NCBI RefSeq assembly: GCF_032362555.1
Contig: NC_083505.1
Coordinates: forward strand, 8,423,501-8,487,500
Length of the DNA: 64,000 nucleotides
Direction: 5' to 3'
DNA from: Amyelois transitella
Taxonomy: Eukaryota; Arthropoda; Insecta; Lepidoptera; Pyralidae
Of the stretch, positions 1 through 13,000 are shown piece after piece. How positions within the stretch are numbered: the stretch's first letter is position 1; the number at the start of each line of letters is the position of its first letter. The notes under the pieces were generated by a model, which worked only from the letters and a program-made list of their open reading frames with translations, searched no databases and was not told the DNA's origin. The position numbers and the translations under genes are program-made.

Positions 1-2361
1 GAGATGGAGTGAAATGCACCTCCGTAGATTTAAAAAAATTAATAAAAGTAGGTAGGTACCTAACTATGTATTTAGGTTATTACTTCCATATTTAAACAAA
101 GAGGCGAGACCCTCAATAATTATCACGACTATCAATAAAATATAGTTTACTATTTAGCTTACAACTTTCAGTACAGATTGATTTCCTTTTCATCAATTAG
201 TTACATTGAATTATATCTACTATTCATGTCATATAAATAACTGAAACTTTAACCCTGAGGCCCACTGGTATTCCTGTAGTAAAAGTAGTTTAAACGTTCA
301 ATCTCTCCCTAAATTTCCTTTTGATATAGGTACAGAAGTTTCTTTTAAGTAGGTACTTCTAATACAAAAGTTTTTTGACGTACAAAGGTATATATTACAT
401 AAACGTCATAACTAAGAAGCGTGTTATCACCTAATTATTTTGTTTGTGAAAGTAAACTGAAATCGATGTATCTAAACTTAAAGTTCGCAATCTTCTGATG
501 TAGATAGGAATATATTGCACCTACATTAATTCAGTAGCTGTTGCCCGTGACTCCGTCCATTTTAATTCTCTACAAATTTTAACATATATAAATCATTTCA
601 ATGATCATTTCAGCTTGAAATCAGTAGTGTTTTCGTAGTGTGTAAGAATAACAAACACATACACATCCTTTCACACTTTTGTATTTAAAATATCAGTAGG
701 ATTACAATACATGTACACGTCGGACTTAAAACCTAGTGTTTTTTTTTGTCATTCAACTGAGCAGTTGGTGTTGAGGAATTAACAAGTGTAAAATTTTAAT
801 TTTAAATAGATTAAAATTAAATATCTAAAGGATATAAATTACATTATGACTATAAACTACTCCGAAATAATACATGCTAGGTACATGAGTAGTTATACAT
901 ATAAGTTAAAAATATGTTTCTTATTTTTTATCGTAAGTAAGTTAGTTTTGTCCAAAACTTTAAGTTTGAGACTGTATGGATTTACAGATTAGTATATATC
1001 ACAAATTAGTATATAATAAAATAATAATTGTATGAAAGCGACGCAAAGTCACAGACAGATCTATTATAAGTACCTATACAAAAAATTACATAGGTACATA
1101 TGGTCACATCTATATCCCTTGCGGGGTAGACAGAGCCAACAGCCCTGAAAAGACTGAATGGCCACGTTCAGCTATTTTGCTTAATGATAGAAATGAGATT
1201 CAAGAAGTGACAGGTTGCTAGCCCATCGCCTAAAAAAAAATCCCAAGTTTGTAAGCCTATCCCTTAGTCGCCTTTTACGACATCCAAAGAAAGAGGTAGA
1301 GTGGTCCTATCTTTTTAGTATTGGTACGGCAAAAAATTACATTTTACATTTAAATAACTATAGATCCAAAAATACAGATTTTTTTAACTTCTTTACCAAT
1401 TTAATGAAATAAAAATAATTTAATAATTAACTATTAGCATAAATTAGATCGTAGAAACTTTAATCTGAGAAATTTTAACTTGTAATTTCAATTCCTCAAA
1501 TTATAAAATTATATTAATCTTAATTTACCCTACAAAACTAATTTGATTCCACTTAGAGCAAGCGTGTTCAAAATTTTTCGAGTCAAAGTTTTCAGTATAT
1601 ATAGTCAAACTAAGAATGTTAAGAATATTTTAAAACAATAACAAAAGCTATAGTGTTTTTATCTATAAGGCTTAATAAGGCTGGAATTAATGGTTCTTGA
1701 CATAATAGAAACTGCAAATGCCACTGATTTCATAACCTCCCAAGGGAAACATCGCCTCTTCGCCCTCAAAATTTGATTTATTCTTGCTATGCGGGATTAA
1801 ACTTAAAATAAACGACGCAAGGTCTAAATTGGTGGACATGCATTAGACTTTTGTTACATTTATATTGGAATAAAAACTAGGTGTTTATATAGTACTAAAT
1901 TTCGGGGCGTGGCAAATCAAGCACCGTGACGGAAAGTATTCAAAACGCCAATATTCGGTGGGCAAAACTGCAGTATAAATTAGGAGACCTTTCTTTTCGG
2001 TCCTCATTTGTGATAGAAGGGTAGTAGCAACAGTAGCGGCAATTGACGAATCCACTATAAAATTATCGATTAGTCTGTTACGAGTGCTCAGTGAAGGAAG
2101 AGCTAAAGTATGTTCGCCGAGGGTAAATATAAATGATGCATGGATTGACTTGAATAGCGTGATAGTTCAAAGGATGGCGGCGTCAATTTGAAGTTATTCC
2201 GTTATCCAATTCATTTACAATCTACCCCTTTCTATGTTATACCGTCATCGATATTTTAAACGGGAAAAACAAGTAGAAAATTGTATTTTCTGAAACAGCA
2301 ACGGCTACAAAACACAATTTAGTGATAAATTTTGTTAAAAAAAAATGTTTGTTTGTTACAG
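1..2361. other. Hr38 upstream intron / 5' flank
   Basis: AT-rich sequence with no convincing coding exon. It is probably the intron, or intron plus alternative promoter, upstream of the first visible Hr38 exon, because that exon starts with a splice acceptor and an open frame. A reverse-oriented copy of dispersed repeat family A occupies roughly 1090-1332. Confidence 0.5.
1090..1332 (-). repeat. Dispersed repeat family A
   Basis: Reverse copy of a recurrent element. Forward landmarks, in order: a CCATGGATGTCG segment, AAAGGCGACTAAGGGATAGG, GGCGATGGGCTAGCAACCTG, ATCATTAAGCCAAACAGCTG, CAGTCTTTTCAAGACTGTTG, CCCCGCAAGGGATATAGACG and a GTATGTATGTA tail. At least ten copies or fragments occur in this window in both orientations, which indicates a SINE- or MITE-like mobile repeat. 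I did not see a clear tRNA B box in it. Confidence 0.75.
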
Positions 2362-4940
2362 GGCCGAGCGCCTTAGAACCGCGCTCGCCAAGCGCCTTCA
2401 CGTCCAACACATCCAGTATGCTACTGCTGCAGACACACGTAAGTGTATACCAATAATTGCAATGTTATTTTTGTCCAATTTTTAGCTTATTTAACTATTT
2501 TATAAATTAATGAATACTTGAATATTTTAGGTACAAAATTTAAGAAAGTAATGGTCGCTCTTCTTTTAAATAATTTAATAAGTCAAACAACTATACCAGC
2601 CTCAAACATACTTGGGCATTATGACCACGAAAGCAGTTTCATTACGCTATTGGTGCATTGTAGCCGCCCCTGTTTGAAATACCGCCTACTGTTTCTGTAA
2701 CGCCTACAATATCGATTGTTTTTCTATTGCAGAGCAACTACGGTACATCTTTTACTGATTTATTGTCACCGCAATATCAAGAAGACTCGTCCGAAATCTT
2801 AGAAGAGAATTTGGATCCATTTCCAGACGTCGAATTTCACGCTCCAGTCCCTGTCGAAGTGAAATTACAGCGTACGACACCTGTCAGCGATCCTTCTTCA
2901 CCAACTCTTGGCCCTACACTGCCTAGTTTTGAAGAAACATATTCTGTTCGGTATCCAAAACAAGAAATGGCGGAGTTTGGTATAAAAATGGATGAAGACT
3001 GTTACAATGTCAGCTCCTACTCTCATCAAGGTCACACTTCTACTCAATTACTGTACCCATATCACCAACCATCAATACCGTACGTCTCGTCAACTTATTA
3101 TGCTCCAGCGCAACCATGCAGTCCTACATTTGATACAGGAGGAGTAACTCATAATCAGGACTCTTATTCACTGCCTCCTTTCCCGAGCTCGGTTGATCTC
3201 CAAATAGCTACAGATCAAGCAAATAGACAAAGGCGAGCATCATTACCGGTGCAACGTTCTGAATCGAACAGTTCAAATGATAGCCCTAAGCTGCACGGTG
3301 GCAGAATACACTGTATGCAGGCTTCAACACCTAGTTCAGCTTCAAGTTCTCCTGGCGGGGTGCCTCCTGAAGGGGTGGGCCCGCGAGCTGCGCCGTCTTC
3401 GCCAAGTCAACTATGTGCTGTTTGTGGAGACACCGCTGCTTGTCAGCATTATGGAGTAAGAACTTGTGAAGGATGTAAAGGATTCTTCAAAAGAACAGTA
3501 CAAAAGGGATCGAAATATGTTTGTCTAGCAGAGAAATCTTGCCCAGTTGATAAAAGAAGGCGAAATCGATGCCAATTCTGTCGGTTTCAAAAATGCCTTG
3601 CCGTTGGTATGGTTAAGGAGGTTGTTCGCACAGACTCATTGAAAGGAAGACGAGGAAGATTACCTTCGAAGCCCAAATGTCCTCAAGAATCACCACCAAG
3701 CCCACCAATTTCACTTATCACAGCTTTGGTCAGAGCACATGTTGACACTTCTCCAGATTTTGCCAATTTAGACTACTCTCAATACAGAGAGCCAAATCCA
3801 ATGGAACCTCCGATGTCTGATTTGGAAGTGATCCAACAGTTTTATTCTTTGCTTACCACGTCGATTGACATGATCAAAGTTTTTGCTGAAAAAGTTCCTG
3901 GTTATGCTGATCTGTGCCCAGAAGATCGTGAGCAATTATTTGCTTCTGCAAGATTGGAGTTATTTGTGCTACGATTGGCTTATCGCACACGCCCTGAAGA
4001 TACCAAACTCACTTTCTGCAATGGGCTTGTACTAGACAAGAGACAGTGTCAACGGTCATTTGGAGACTGGTTACATGCGGTTTTGGATTTTAGTAACACC
4101 TTACATTCAATGGAGATCGACATTTCAACGTTTGCCTGCCTTTGTGCATTGACTTTAATAACAGGTACGTTAATTAGTTACCTAATTTATTAGAAACATA
4201 TATTAATTTAGTTGTATGGATCAATGATGGACTCTCCCTTAGTCACCTTTCACGACATCCAAGGAAAATATCTATTTTAAAGTGCCAATGTACACGGCTT
4301 AGTAATATGTAGATCGAAAGAATATTGCAACGTAGTCACATATATAAATAGTATCAGATATTAGAATATTCAATTCATGCATACAGTGTGATTTTTCTAT
4401 TATACACAGTTTATTAAAAACATCCAAGCACGACAATAGTCAAATAGGTACTCGTAGTAAATGTTTTTCCATTTATGTAAAAGCATCTATTACTATTCAA
4501 GCTATACCTATAAACTTACTACAGAAGAAACATTGATAAATGACTGATGAATTCACCTCTCCCATAATCTTACTACCTTGCCCATGCTCATAGGAAATGT
4601 TAAATAACAAACGTATCGCAGATTAGGAACTTACAACATTTTAAAAAGCTTAAATAATTATGATGAATTTATTTTGCCAACAGAGAGACACGGGTTAAAA
4701 GAACCCCATCGTGTGGAACAGCTGCAGATGAAGATCATCGGATGTCTGAGGGCGCACATGCCAGGCGGCGGCACGAACCCCGGCGGCGCCCCACATTTCA
4801 GCCGGGTGCTGGGAGCCCTGCCCGAACTGCGCTCACTTTCCGTGCAAGGACTTCAACGCATCTTCTATCTCAAGCTGGAGGACCTCGTGCAACCTCCGCC
4901 ACTCATTGAAAACATGTTCCGCGCCAGCCTACCTTTCTAG
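2362..4940 (+). CDS. Hr38: NR4A-class orphan nuclear receptor HR38 (5' end outside window)
   Basis: Transcription factor that binds NBRE (AAAGGTCA) as a monomer, or with USP/RXR, in the nucleus. Exons: 2362-2438, 2733-4164 and 4684-4940, all with GT/AG borders and consistent phase. The first exon is open upstream of an ATG at 2418, so an N-terminal extension from earlier exons is likely. From that ATG the protein has 569 residues. A Ser/Pro-rich activation region is followed by a C4 zinc-finger DNA-binding domain near residues 233-300 ([15 protein letters not shown]-box CEGCKGFF, second finger [19 protein letters not shown]), the basic A-box ([11 protein letters not shown]) and a ligand-binding domain ending in the NR4A-type helix 12 (MFRASLPF). 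Family knowledge: NR4A receptors have a filled ligand pocket and act as immediate-early, ligand-independent factors. Identity is secure; the isoform start is not. Confidence 0.93.
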
Positions 4941-6991
4941 GCACCCCATTTCCGAGTATAACTCCCGCCTTCATAATGCATTCTCCTTTTATCTAGAGCC
5001 GAATCCGTTATTTTTAAGCATTAGATTAAAAAATATTTTTCTATAGAATAGTTGAACGTTTTATAGACACGATCTCCCACGGAATCGGTTCGTGCTAAAT
5101 TAATGAATATTGAATAATTAAGCAAAGAAGACAATCGTATTGCGTAAGTGTATGTTAAGCTTAATTTATTACAAAAATAGAATAGTTATGTATTTGGGTG
5201 TGATTTTGTTTTTATTGTTGTGTACTTAGTCTGCATTTGAGTTACCGCTCGTGATCAATGGCATCTTGTCGTACAAATATTCCTATGTTATTTACTTGTG
5301 TATTATTTAGGTAAGGAAAATCTAGTCAGAAGACTTAGAAATGTTAAATGTAAGCTCTTAAGATAGAGCTTTTATATTATTATTATATATAGAAATAACT
5401 TAAAGAGTGGATAAGACATTTGATGTCCTGTTGCATCTGCGTGGTCCTGGTTAGAAACTTCGGGACCGGCAGATGACATGAATTAGGAATCGCGTTTTAT
5501 AATGCGAATTTACTATGCGTGTAGAAGTCCAACCGAAGAATTGTCGGGAGTTACCTTTAGGTTTAAATGATTTTATAAATAATTTTAGACGCTAGGCTAT
5601 CTAACATAATTTGTTACTTTAGTTAAAAGGCCAGAGAAAAAGTTCAGCATCTAATATACTAATATAAACTCCTAAATCCATTGTGTCTTAAAAGAGTACC
5701 TTCTAGGTAGATAGAATAGATGTTTTCTTACGTATATCTATATATACACTAATACATATTATATATGTATTGGTAGAGTACTAAACAAAACATATCACTG
5801 TTCATATTTTTTTAAACAAAGTGATTTGCCTTTATTTATACTTAACTAAGGATCTATTGATAGGAATTCCAATCAATAGATACTTTTTATACGTCTATAA
5901 TATCAAAATTGTGTGCCTGTGAGATTAAAGGGAATGTGCATTAATTCAACATACCTATTAAAATGACCTACATGTATGTATGTATGTATTAAAATGACCT
6001 ATACTTTGAGCAAATGTAATTTTTTATAAATTTGGTGTCAATTTAATAAAAGGTCATATTAAATCCTAGGATGTAGTTCTTTACCGGACCAAATATATAT
6101 ATGTTCCTTCATATGTGTACTTACATTATAACACATATTGTTAAACTCAATAAATAATTAGTTACGAGTATATATGTTCCATATACTGATAAATTACTTA
6201 TATGAAATTTTCTACGTGAGCCATACACAAAAAATCCTTTCCTATTATTTATTTTGATCATGGGTATTGTATTTACATTCGAGAAAAAATAGAGAGAAAA
6301 AGCTTGTGAAACATGGCTCCTAATTTCTTTTGTGCACATTTTTAAAAAAAGACTGTTCATTCGTGATAATGAGAATGTATTGTATCGTGTTAAACACATT
6401 TGATATACAGAGATCCTCAAAGAAAATTTGTAGACTCAGCTGTCCCTTTTCTTATCAGTGAAAAGTGACACTTTTCTCTTGAATAGTTAAGTAAGATATT
6501 TATTAGCAAGACGCGTGAAAGTCGGCGATTTTATATAAATTGGTAATATTTTGATATTATGTCATATTTTGATATAATGTTATAAATGCTGGACTTTTTA
6601 CTCAACAGCCAAAACTCCTTTAAGTTAATTAATTTTATAGATTTATAGGCAGTCAACAAGAATAATTTCTTGTTATTTTAAATTTATGGCGCAATCCTTA
6701 ATCGTTGTACTGTACTTAAAAATTTCTTGGTTGTGCTTCTCATTGTTACCAGTTTTGTAACGAGATTGTTCAGAAAAACAAACGCAAAAACGGTTTGTAT
6801 GCACTTATCGCGTACTCTATTAAATACTTTTTTAATTTGGTTTTTAATAGTGGAGTACAAAAAAGTTCCTCTCAGTTTTATTTCATCTTTGTTATAATAA
6901 ATGTTACATAACAACAACCAAGTATTATCACTATAATAGAGCAAGTTACAATTGAATGAACTATTTAAATCTCAATTCTATCATAAGCCAA

Positions 6992-7075
6992 ACAGCTGAA
7001 CTGGCCTTTCACAGTCTTTTCAGGACTGTTGGCTCTGTCCACCCTGCAAGGGATATAGACGTGTTTATATGTATG
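6992..7075 (+). repeat. Dispersed repeat family A, 3' fragment
   Basis: Forward fragment with the AAGCCAAACAGCTGAA, CAGTCTTTTCAGGACTGTTG and CAAGGGATATAGACGTG landmarks and a TATGTATGTA tail. Confidence 0.7.
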
Positions 7076-7567
7076 TAAGTTACAATTTTAAGTCCGCAGT
7101 TAAGTAACCTGTTCCTATATGAAGAACTAACCAAAACGAAATGATTCATAAAAAAATGGTCTATAACACTAGTCACTGGCCTACAAGTTGTTTCGTGCAA
7201 TAAAATTTTTATGAAAATGTGTATGTGCTCTATTGTGATAATACTCAAAAAACGTTAAAATCTATATTTTTCCATAAACAATATGTTTCCGATAACTTAC
7301 CTATACATTAGTTTACACGTACTCTGTCAGAGATTGTAATAAACTGCATTTCTTTATCTCTACATAGATTGATGTGCTTTTGTTATAATGTTATACATTT
7401 TCTTTGTAAATATTTTGTCAGAATATACTGGTGCAAATGCATCAATAAATAGCTTTTCTTTCCTTCTACTACTACTATATATATATGTATATACTAACTA
7501 CTACTAATAGATTCTTTCATATCTATAAGTAGTATAAAACAAAATAATCAAAACTTACCATATACGA

Positions 7568-7722
7568 GTACACGCCGGGTCTCTCCCTCCTGGCTTTAGT
7601 TCCGGTTGCATCCTCTCCATTCTGGAGAGGAGCCCGGGTATGCCTTTGACTATGGATTCTGGATCAAGTGAATAAGATTTTACAGGAAGCGTTTCCCATC
7701 TAAGCTCCGCAACCTTATACAA
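7568..7722 (-). repeat. SINE family C, fragment
   Basis: Reverse fragment sharing the blocks CTTTAGTTCCGGTTGCATCC, CTCTCCATTCTGGAGAGGAG and CTATGGATTCTGGATC with the more complete copy at 39438-39705. Confidence 0.65.
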
Positions 7723-7799
7723 TTGTGTGGTAACTGATTAAACTGCAAAAATATTAGTTTATAAATAAAGTTATATACTTATTTAGTTCTTTTTATTGG

Positions 7800-7965
7800 T
7801 ACCAATAAAAATAATAGGGCCACTCCGGCTCATTTCCATGGATGTCGTAAAAGGCGACTAAGGGCAGGCTTTTAAACTTGGGATTGCTCTTTTAGGCGAT
7901 GGGCTGGCAACCTGTCACTAATTTAATCTCAATTCTATCATTAAGCCAAGCAGCTAAACTTGGCG
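7800..7965 (+). repeat. Dispersed repeat family A, 5' part
   Basis: Forward copy running from the CCATGGATGTCGTAAAAGGC segment to TTAAGCCAAGCAGCTAAAC, lacking the 3' CCCCGCAAGGG block. Confidence 0.72.
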
Positions 7966-8277
7966 CAATTTAAGAATCAAAATTCAACATGACACTTTTT
8001 TTGCACTTATAATTCTCTTTTTACAAAACTAAATTATAAAGTCAAAAAACAACGTACAAAAGACATCAACGAGAAACCACAGAAGATTCATAGAAAGAAA
8101 ACACCTAAAACAGTACGTAGTTATTTAACTCGGATGCGTATAACACATAGATACATTAATATCATGTAGGCCAGTGACTAGTGTTATAAACAATTTTTTT
8201 ATGAATCATTTCATTTTGGTTAGTACTTCACATAGGAACAGGTAACAACTATGTACTTAAAATTGTAACTTACATAC

Positions 8278-8415
8278 ATAATAACACGTCTATATCCCTT
8301 GCGGGGTAGACGGACCCAACAGTTTTGTAAAGACTGATAGGCCAAGTTCAGCTGTTTGGCTTAATGATAGAATTGAGATGCAAGTAGTGACAGGTTACTA
8401 GCCCATCGCCTAAAA
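8278..8415 (-). repeat. Dispersed repeat family A, reverse copy
   Basis: Begins with the reverse-complement block CTATATCCCTTGCGGGGTAG and runs through GCTTAATGATAGAATTGAG to TAGCCCATCGCCTAAAAG. Confidence 0.72.
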
Positions 8416-9189
8416 GAAGAATATCTTCGCTCACTTGAGTATCGATCTCGAAACTTGCGTATAACACACTAATCATTTATTATTACTTACGGATAGACAG
8501 AGCTAATAATCATATTTCTCAAAGGCTACATTTAACTGGATATAGCTTATTCATGTTACTGTAAAGCTCAAAAATAATAGATGATTATAATCTTTTTCCT
8601 TGAAGTACTAATTAATTTATAGCCGTGATAATGATTAAATGAATAAAAAAATCTACGCAACACTCGGCCATTCCGGTTGGGTGCAACACATTGATGGTGA
8701 GTCCTCGTCTTCCTGCAATAATCACGCTCTATCAATGCTCACTACTGAGCGTCGTGATGTACCCGATCTAATTTCATCAATTTTCACCATTAAATTATCG
8801 AGATCTTTGGCTTGTTGGAGTACGAGTCTCTAGGTGAGATTTAGTCCGACCTTTGTATTCCTGAATCCCTCCCCTGACGGGTTGAGCCATGTCCGTCTGT
8901 CCTTCCGTCCATCCGTGGTCTAGCTCAAAAACTATTAGTATACTAACCGACACGTAAGTTTTTTATGTATAGAAAATTACTTCAGCGCCGCTCGGAAATG
9001 TCATATTTTAAGATCAACATGATGAATTGCCTGGTGTTATACTTGAACTTCTTGTCCCGGTCAAACAATCTTATCAACGTGTTTGCTAAAATTTGAAAAG
9101 TAGGTACCTACCTAAGTAAAATAAAGGAGGTTAAAGATGTTACCAGACTTAGCGCGACCATAAAGCAAAAACAAGCACCCACATACTAT

Positions 9190-9385
9190 CTTCTTCATCT
9201 TGGCGGCTTTTAGGTTTATCCTCACCATTCTAGGAGCCTGGATATGTTTTTACCATAGACCCTGGATTGGGTGAGTCAGGTTTTTACATGAAGCGACTAC
9301 CATCTGACCTTCGCAACATTAGCAGGGGTGGGAAATCGTAAGTATAGGATCGGTCATGGTTGCACATTCAATGGCCTGAATGTGC
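9190..9385 (-). repeat. SINE family C, degraded fragment
   Basis: Reverse copy sharing CTGGATTGGGTGAGTCAGG and the following 'GAAGC.ACTACCATCTGACCT' block with copies at 39438 and 55256. Confidence 0.6.
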
Positions 9386-9436
9386 AGGTTTCACGTTTGT
9401 GTTATATATATGTATTTGTTAGGTATTTATTTATTT

Positions 9437-9592
9437 TAGCGGCAACAGAAATACATAATTTGTGAAAATATCTATCAATTTTCTAGCTATGACGGTTTAT
9501 GCGATATAGTCTGGTACTGGACAGACAGACAGCGGAGACTTAGTAATAGGATCCCGTTTTTAGGTTCGGAACCCTAAAAAACAAAACCCATA
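9437..9592 (-). repeat. Dispersed repeat family E, fragment
   Basis: Ends in GGTTCGGAACCCTAAAA, the reverse complement of the AGGGTTCCGTA head seen in copies at 12419, 41256 and 62864, and contains the GACAGACAGAC block matching the GTCTGTCCGTC block of those copies. Confidence 0.55.
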
Positions 9593-9854
9593 CAAACTTT
9601 AGACGGAAAAAATTTTTTTCAGGTTGCTATTTATTTCAATATCTGTGCTTACCAAAAGAACCGTTGTCAAAGTCAAAAATATTGAAACCGATTAAATGAC
9701 AGTGAATGATATTTGTCAAAGTCAAGGCGAGAATCTAACAAGTAACACTTTCCAACTAGCTGGCATTTGCTTTGCTACATTGGAATTGTAAAAGTGGCAA
9801 ACAAAATAAATAGTATACAAATATACTGATAAACAAATATTAGAAGATACCTAT

Positions 9855-9935
9855 AATCTGAACGTGGCCTGAAAATCAGTCTATTCAAGACTGTTGGCTC
9901 TGTCTATCTCGCAAGGGATTTGGACGTGGTTGTAT
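9855..9935 (+). repeat. Dispersed repeat family A, 3' fragment
   Basis: Contains CTGAACGTGGCC, CAGTCTATTCAAGACTGTTG and CGCAAGGGATTTGGACGTGG; lies about 120 bases upstream of the Vps52 start codon. Confidence 0.65.
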
Positions 9936-10055
9936 ACAATTTATACAATACATATATAAATAGTTTTGTCATATTTCATTCTAAATTGTATTATTTGTCC
10001 TTAAATGCTGTTGAATCTTGTAAGTTAAATTCTTTGTGACTAAAATAATTTTAAA

Positions 10056-13000
10056 ATGACTTCTCCAGAGGAAATGAAAGATGTATTGGACAAAAACCTA
10101 GAGGACTATGAGATTCAAGAAGTCCTCAGAAAAGGTACCGACTTACGTGAATACGCTTTACAAATAGACAAAGGGATTAAAGAAGCAGAAAAGAGTTCTG
10201 TGGCCGATTATTTAAAAGAAAGTGAAAATATCAGTTCCTTACACAATCAAATAGAAGAATGTGATGGCATTTTGGCTCGTATGGAAAGCATGCTCATGGT
10301 TTTTCAGGTAAGAATGTGATATAAGTCTTGCTAATAAGTAAAGCCATACAGCTGCATGGTGTCATTCAGTCTTGAAAAGACCAGGGTTTAAAGTAGCGTA
10401 GATGTGATTATATGTGTGTATGTATATATGTAAGCATTTTAGTCAAACTAAATATTTGTTTTCAGAATGATCTTGGGAGTATAAGTAATGAAATCATTAG
10501 CCTTCAGAAACGTTCTGTCAGTATGTCTGTGCAGTTATCCAACCGACAAGTTTTGAAAGCGCCTCTATCATCATTTATTGAAGACATGGCAGTCTCTGAA
10601 ACACTAATATTGTATGAAGTTTTTTTACTTTAATTTCATTAAGCATAGACTTTAATTGTTATTATTGATAAAAATTATGTTTATTTCAGTGGCATTAATA
10701 ATGTTCCTGTTACTGACAAAGAGTTCATGGTACAGCTTGCCATTTTAAACCAAAAGCTTAATTTTGTAAAAGAACAAGATTTTAAGGAAACAAAAGCATG
10801 TAATGATGTAAAAGATGTTCTTGAAAAATTAAAAATCAAAGCAGTGTCTAAAATAAGAGCCTATATCTTGGAACAGATTTACAAATTCCGTAAACCAATG
10901 GCCAATTATCAGATTCCACAGAATGCTATGCTCAAATACAAGTTCTTTTTTGAGTTTGTATTGGCTAATGAAAGAAATGTTGCCCAGGAAATATGCAATG
11001 AATATATTGATACTCTAAGCAAAGTATACTATTCCTATTTTAAATCTTATGCATCCAGACTGGACAAATTAAAATATGAAGAAGCTCCTACCAAGGATGA
11101 CCTTATGGGTATTGAAGATGGCTCAAAAGGTGGCTTTTTTCAAAAGTCAAATTTAAAAAACAAAAGTACTATTTTTACAATTGGAAATAGAGGTGATGTC
11201 CTAGCCCAACAACTGGAAGCGCCAATAATTGTTCCACATGTTCAACAAAAAACCAAAGTAGGTATTTCCACAATACATGGTAACAAGAATCTGCATTGAT
11301 AATTTAATCAAAAATACTGTTTTAGTACACAGTATGTAGATATTGTTGTCTTTGCCATTGTAAGGTATAAAGATGTTATTATATTTATAACATATGTATA
11401 TGCTCAAAACTTGACAAACATATAATATTTTATTGTATTTAAAAGAGAAAGTAATAAAGAAAGTGTTATGTAATTTCAAAACCAAGAGTAAGTATATTTT
11501 AAGAATTATGAGTTTAAGTTTCAATACTTTTTCTTAAGTATTGAAACTTAAGTAAAGGATAGTGCATTAATATAGTTCTTTTCTTTGTCACAAGTATCAG
11601 TTTTCATTTTTCTTCAATGACATTTTTTTTATTTAATATCAAGTTAAGTAATGATGGTATTTATTTTCACAAAAAAAATGTAAATGAAGTAGGTATGTTA
11701 TATTTGTCAAGAGCTAGTACTATTCTCATAACATTGTATCCATTTTAATGTTTCTAGTATTCCTATGAGGCACTATTCAGAAGCCTTCAATATGCTCTTG
11801 TCGATAATGGGTGCAGGGAATACTTATTCACAACTGAATTTTTTCATGTGAAAGGAAGCCATGCCCAGGAACTATTTGATAGAATTCTTGGAAAAACATT
11901 ATCTTTACTTGTGGTAAGGTATAGTGCTAATTTTCTGCCCAACAGTTGCATGCCATTTTAATTTTGCTACATTTTGGAAAAAAAACACCATAAAGTTTAA
12001 AGAAAGTATAAATTTTAATATTCTTCTACTTTGAAAAATTTCATAGGAAACTATGTAAAATTTAACCTTATTGGTGACTCTTAAACAGGAGGTACTACAG
12101 TAGGTATTTTGAAGCAAATAAAAATAATCCTTAACATTACTAATCTGCTTTTTGTTCTGACATTTATGCAAGGTCTTGTCAATGTGGTTAAATGGAGCTT
12201 TCTCAATTCCTTTATTTTTATCTGTTTAAAACATCTGCTTCAAAAAATATATTCTTTTCAGAAAAATGTTGAAAACTATGTCTTGGAGTGCTATGACTGC
12301 CTTGCATTATTTTTATGTTTGCAACTTATAAACAGATACAGATGGATGTGTCACAAAAGGGCTGTAGCAGCATTAGACAGGTAACTTTGATTAATCTCAT
12401 TAAAAAAAAATACGTACGTTTTAAGGGTTCCGTACATAAAAAGTAAAAATAGGACCCTAGTACTAACCCTCTGATGTCTGTCCGTCTGTCTATCACCTGC
12501 CTTACCCTCGTAAACCGTGATAGCTAGAAAGCTGAAATACATTCAATAAACGTGTTTTTTTTTTCTATTATTTTGCTCAATTTTATTTAGGTATATATTT
12601 TCTTGTATATAACCTTTCAAAATAAAACGATAAAATCATTATTTAAAGTAATTATCAAACGTAATTCGTAAGCAATTTTTTGGTCGATTTAAATAAACAG
12701 GTAGAAACGTAAAAATAAAAAATAAATATCCAAGTGACAAACGTTGATGATGCTACGGAACCCTTCTTGTGCGAGTCCGACTAGCACTTGACCGGTATTT
12801 TTGTTTGTCAGTATGGACATACCTTCTGTTGCAAAATATAACCACTTCTTTTGTTCCTATTGAATTTCTTAATGTTTATTTTCGGTTTCAGTTATTGGGA
12901 CTCGTTACAAAGTGCACTATGGCCGAGACTTGAACATGTATTGAAATTAAATATTCAAAGTGTCCGTGAATGTGATCCAGCAAAATTATCCAACAAAGAA

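Larger units (their letters stand above)
4941..10055. other. Hr38 3' UTR and intergenic region with repeats
   Basis: No credible gene on either strand. The Hr38 3' UTR must begin here, but its polyadenylation site could not be fixed. The interval contains pieces of dispersed families A (6992-7075, 7800-7965, 8278-8415, 9855-9935), C (7568-7722, 9190-9385) and E (9437-9592). The short frames at 6121-7248 and 8639-8833 lie in AT-rich or repeat sequence and are not supported. Confidence 0.6.

Noticed and set aside
6050-6058. NBRE (AAAGGTCA) downstream of Hr38 as autoregulatory site
   Set aside because: A single octamer is expected by chance about twice in this window; no further support.
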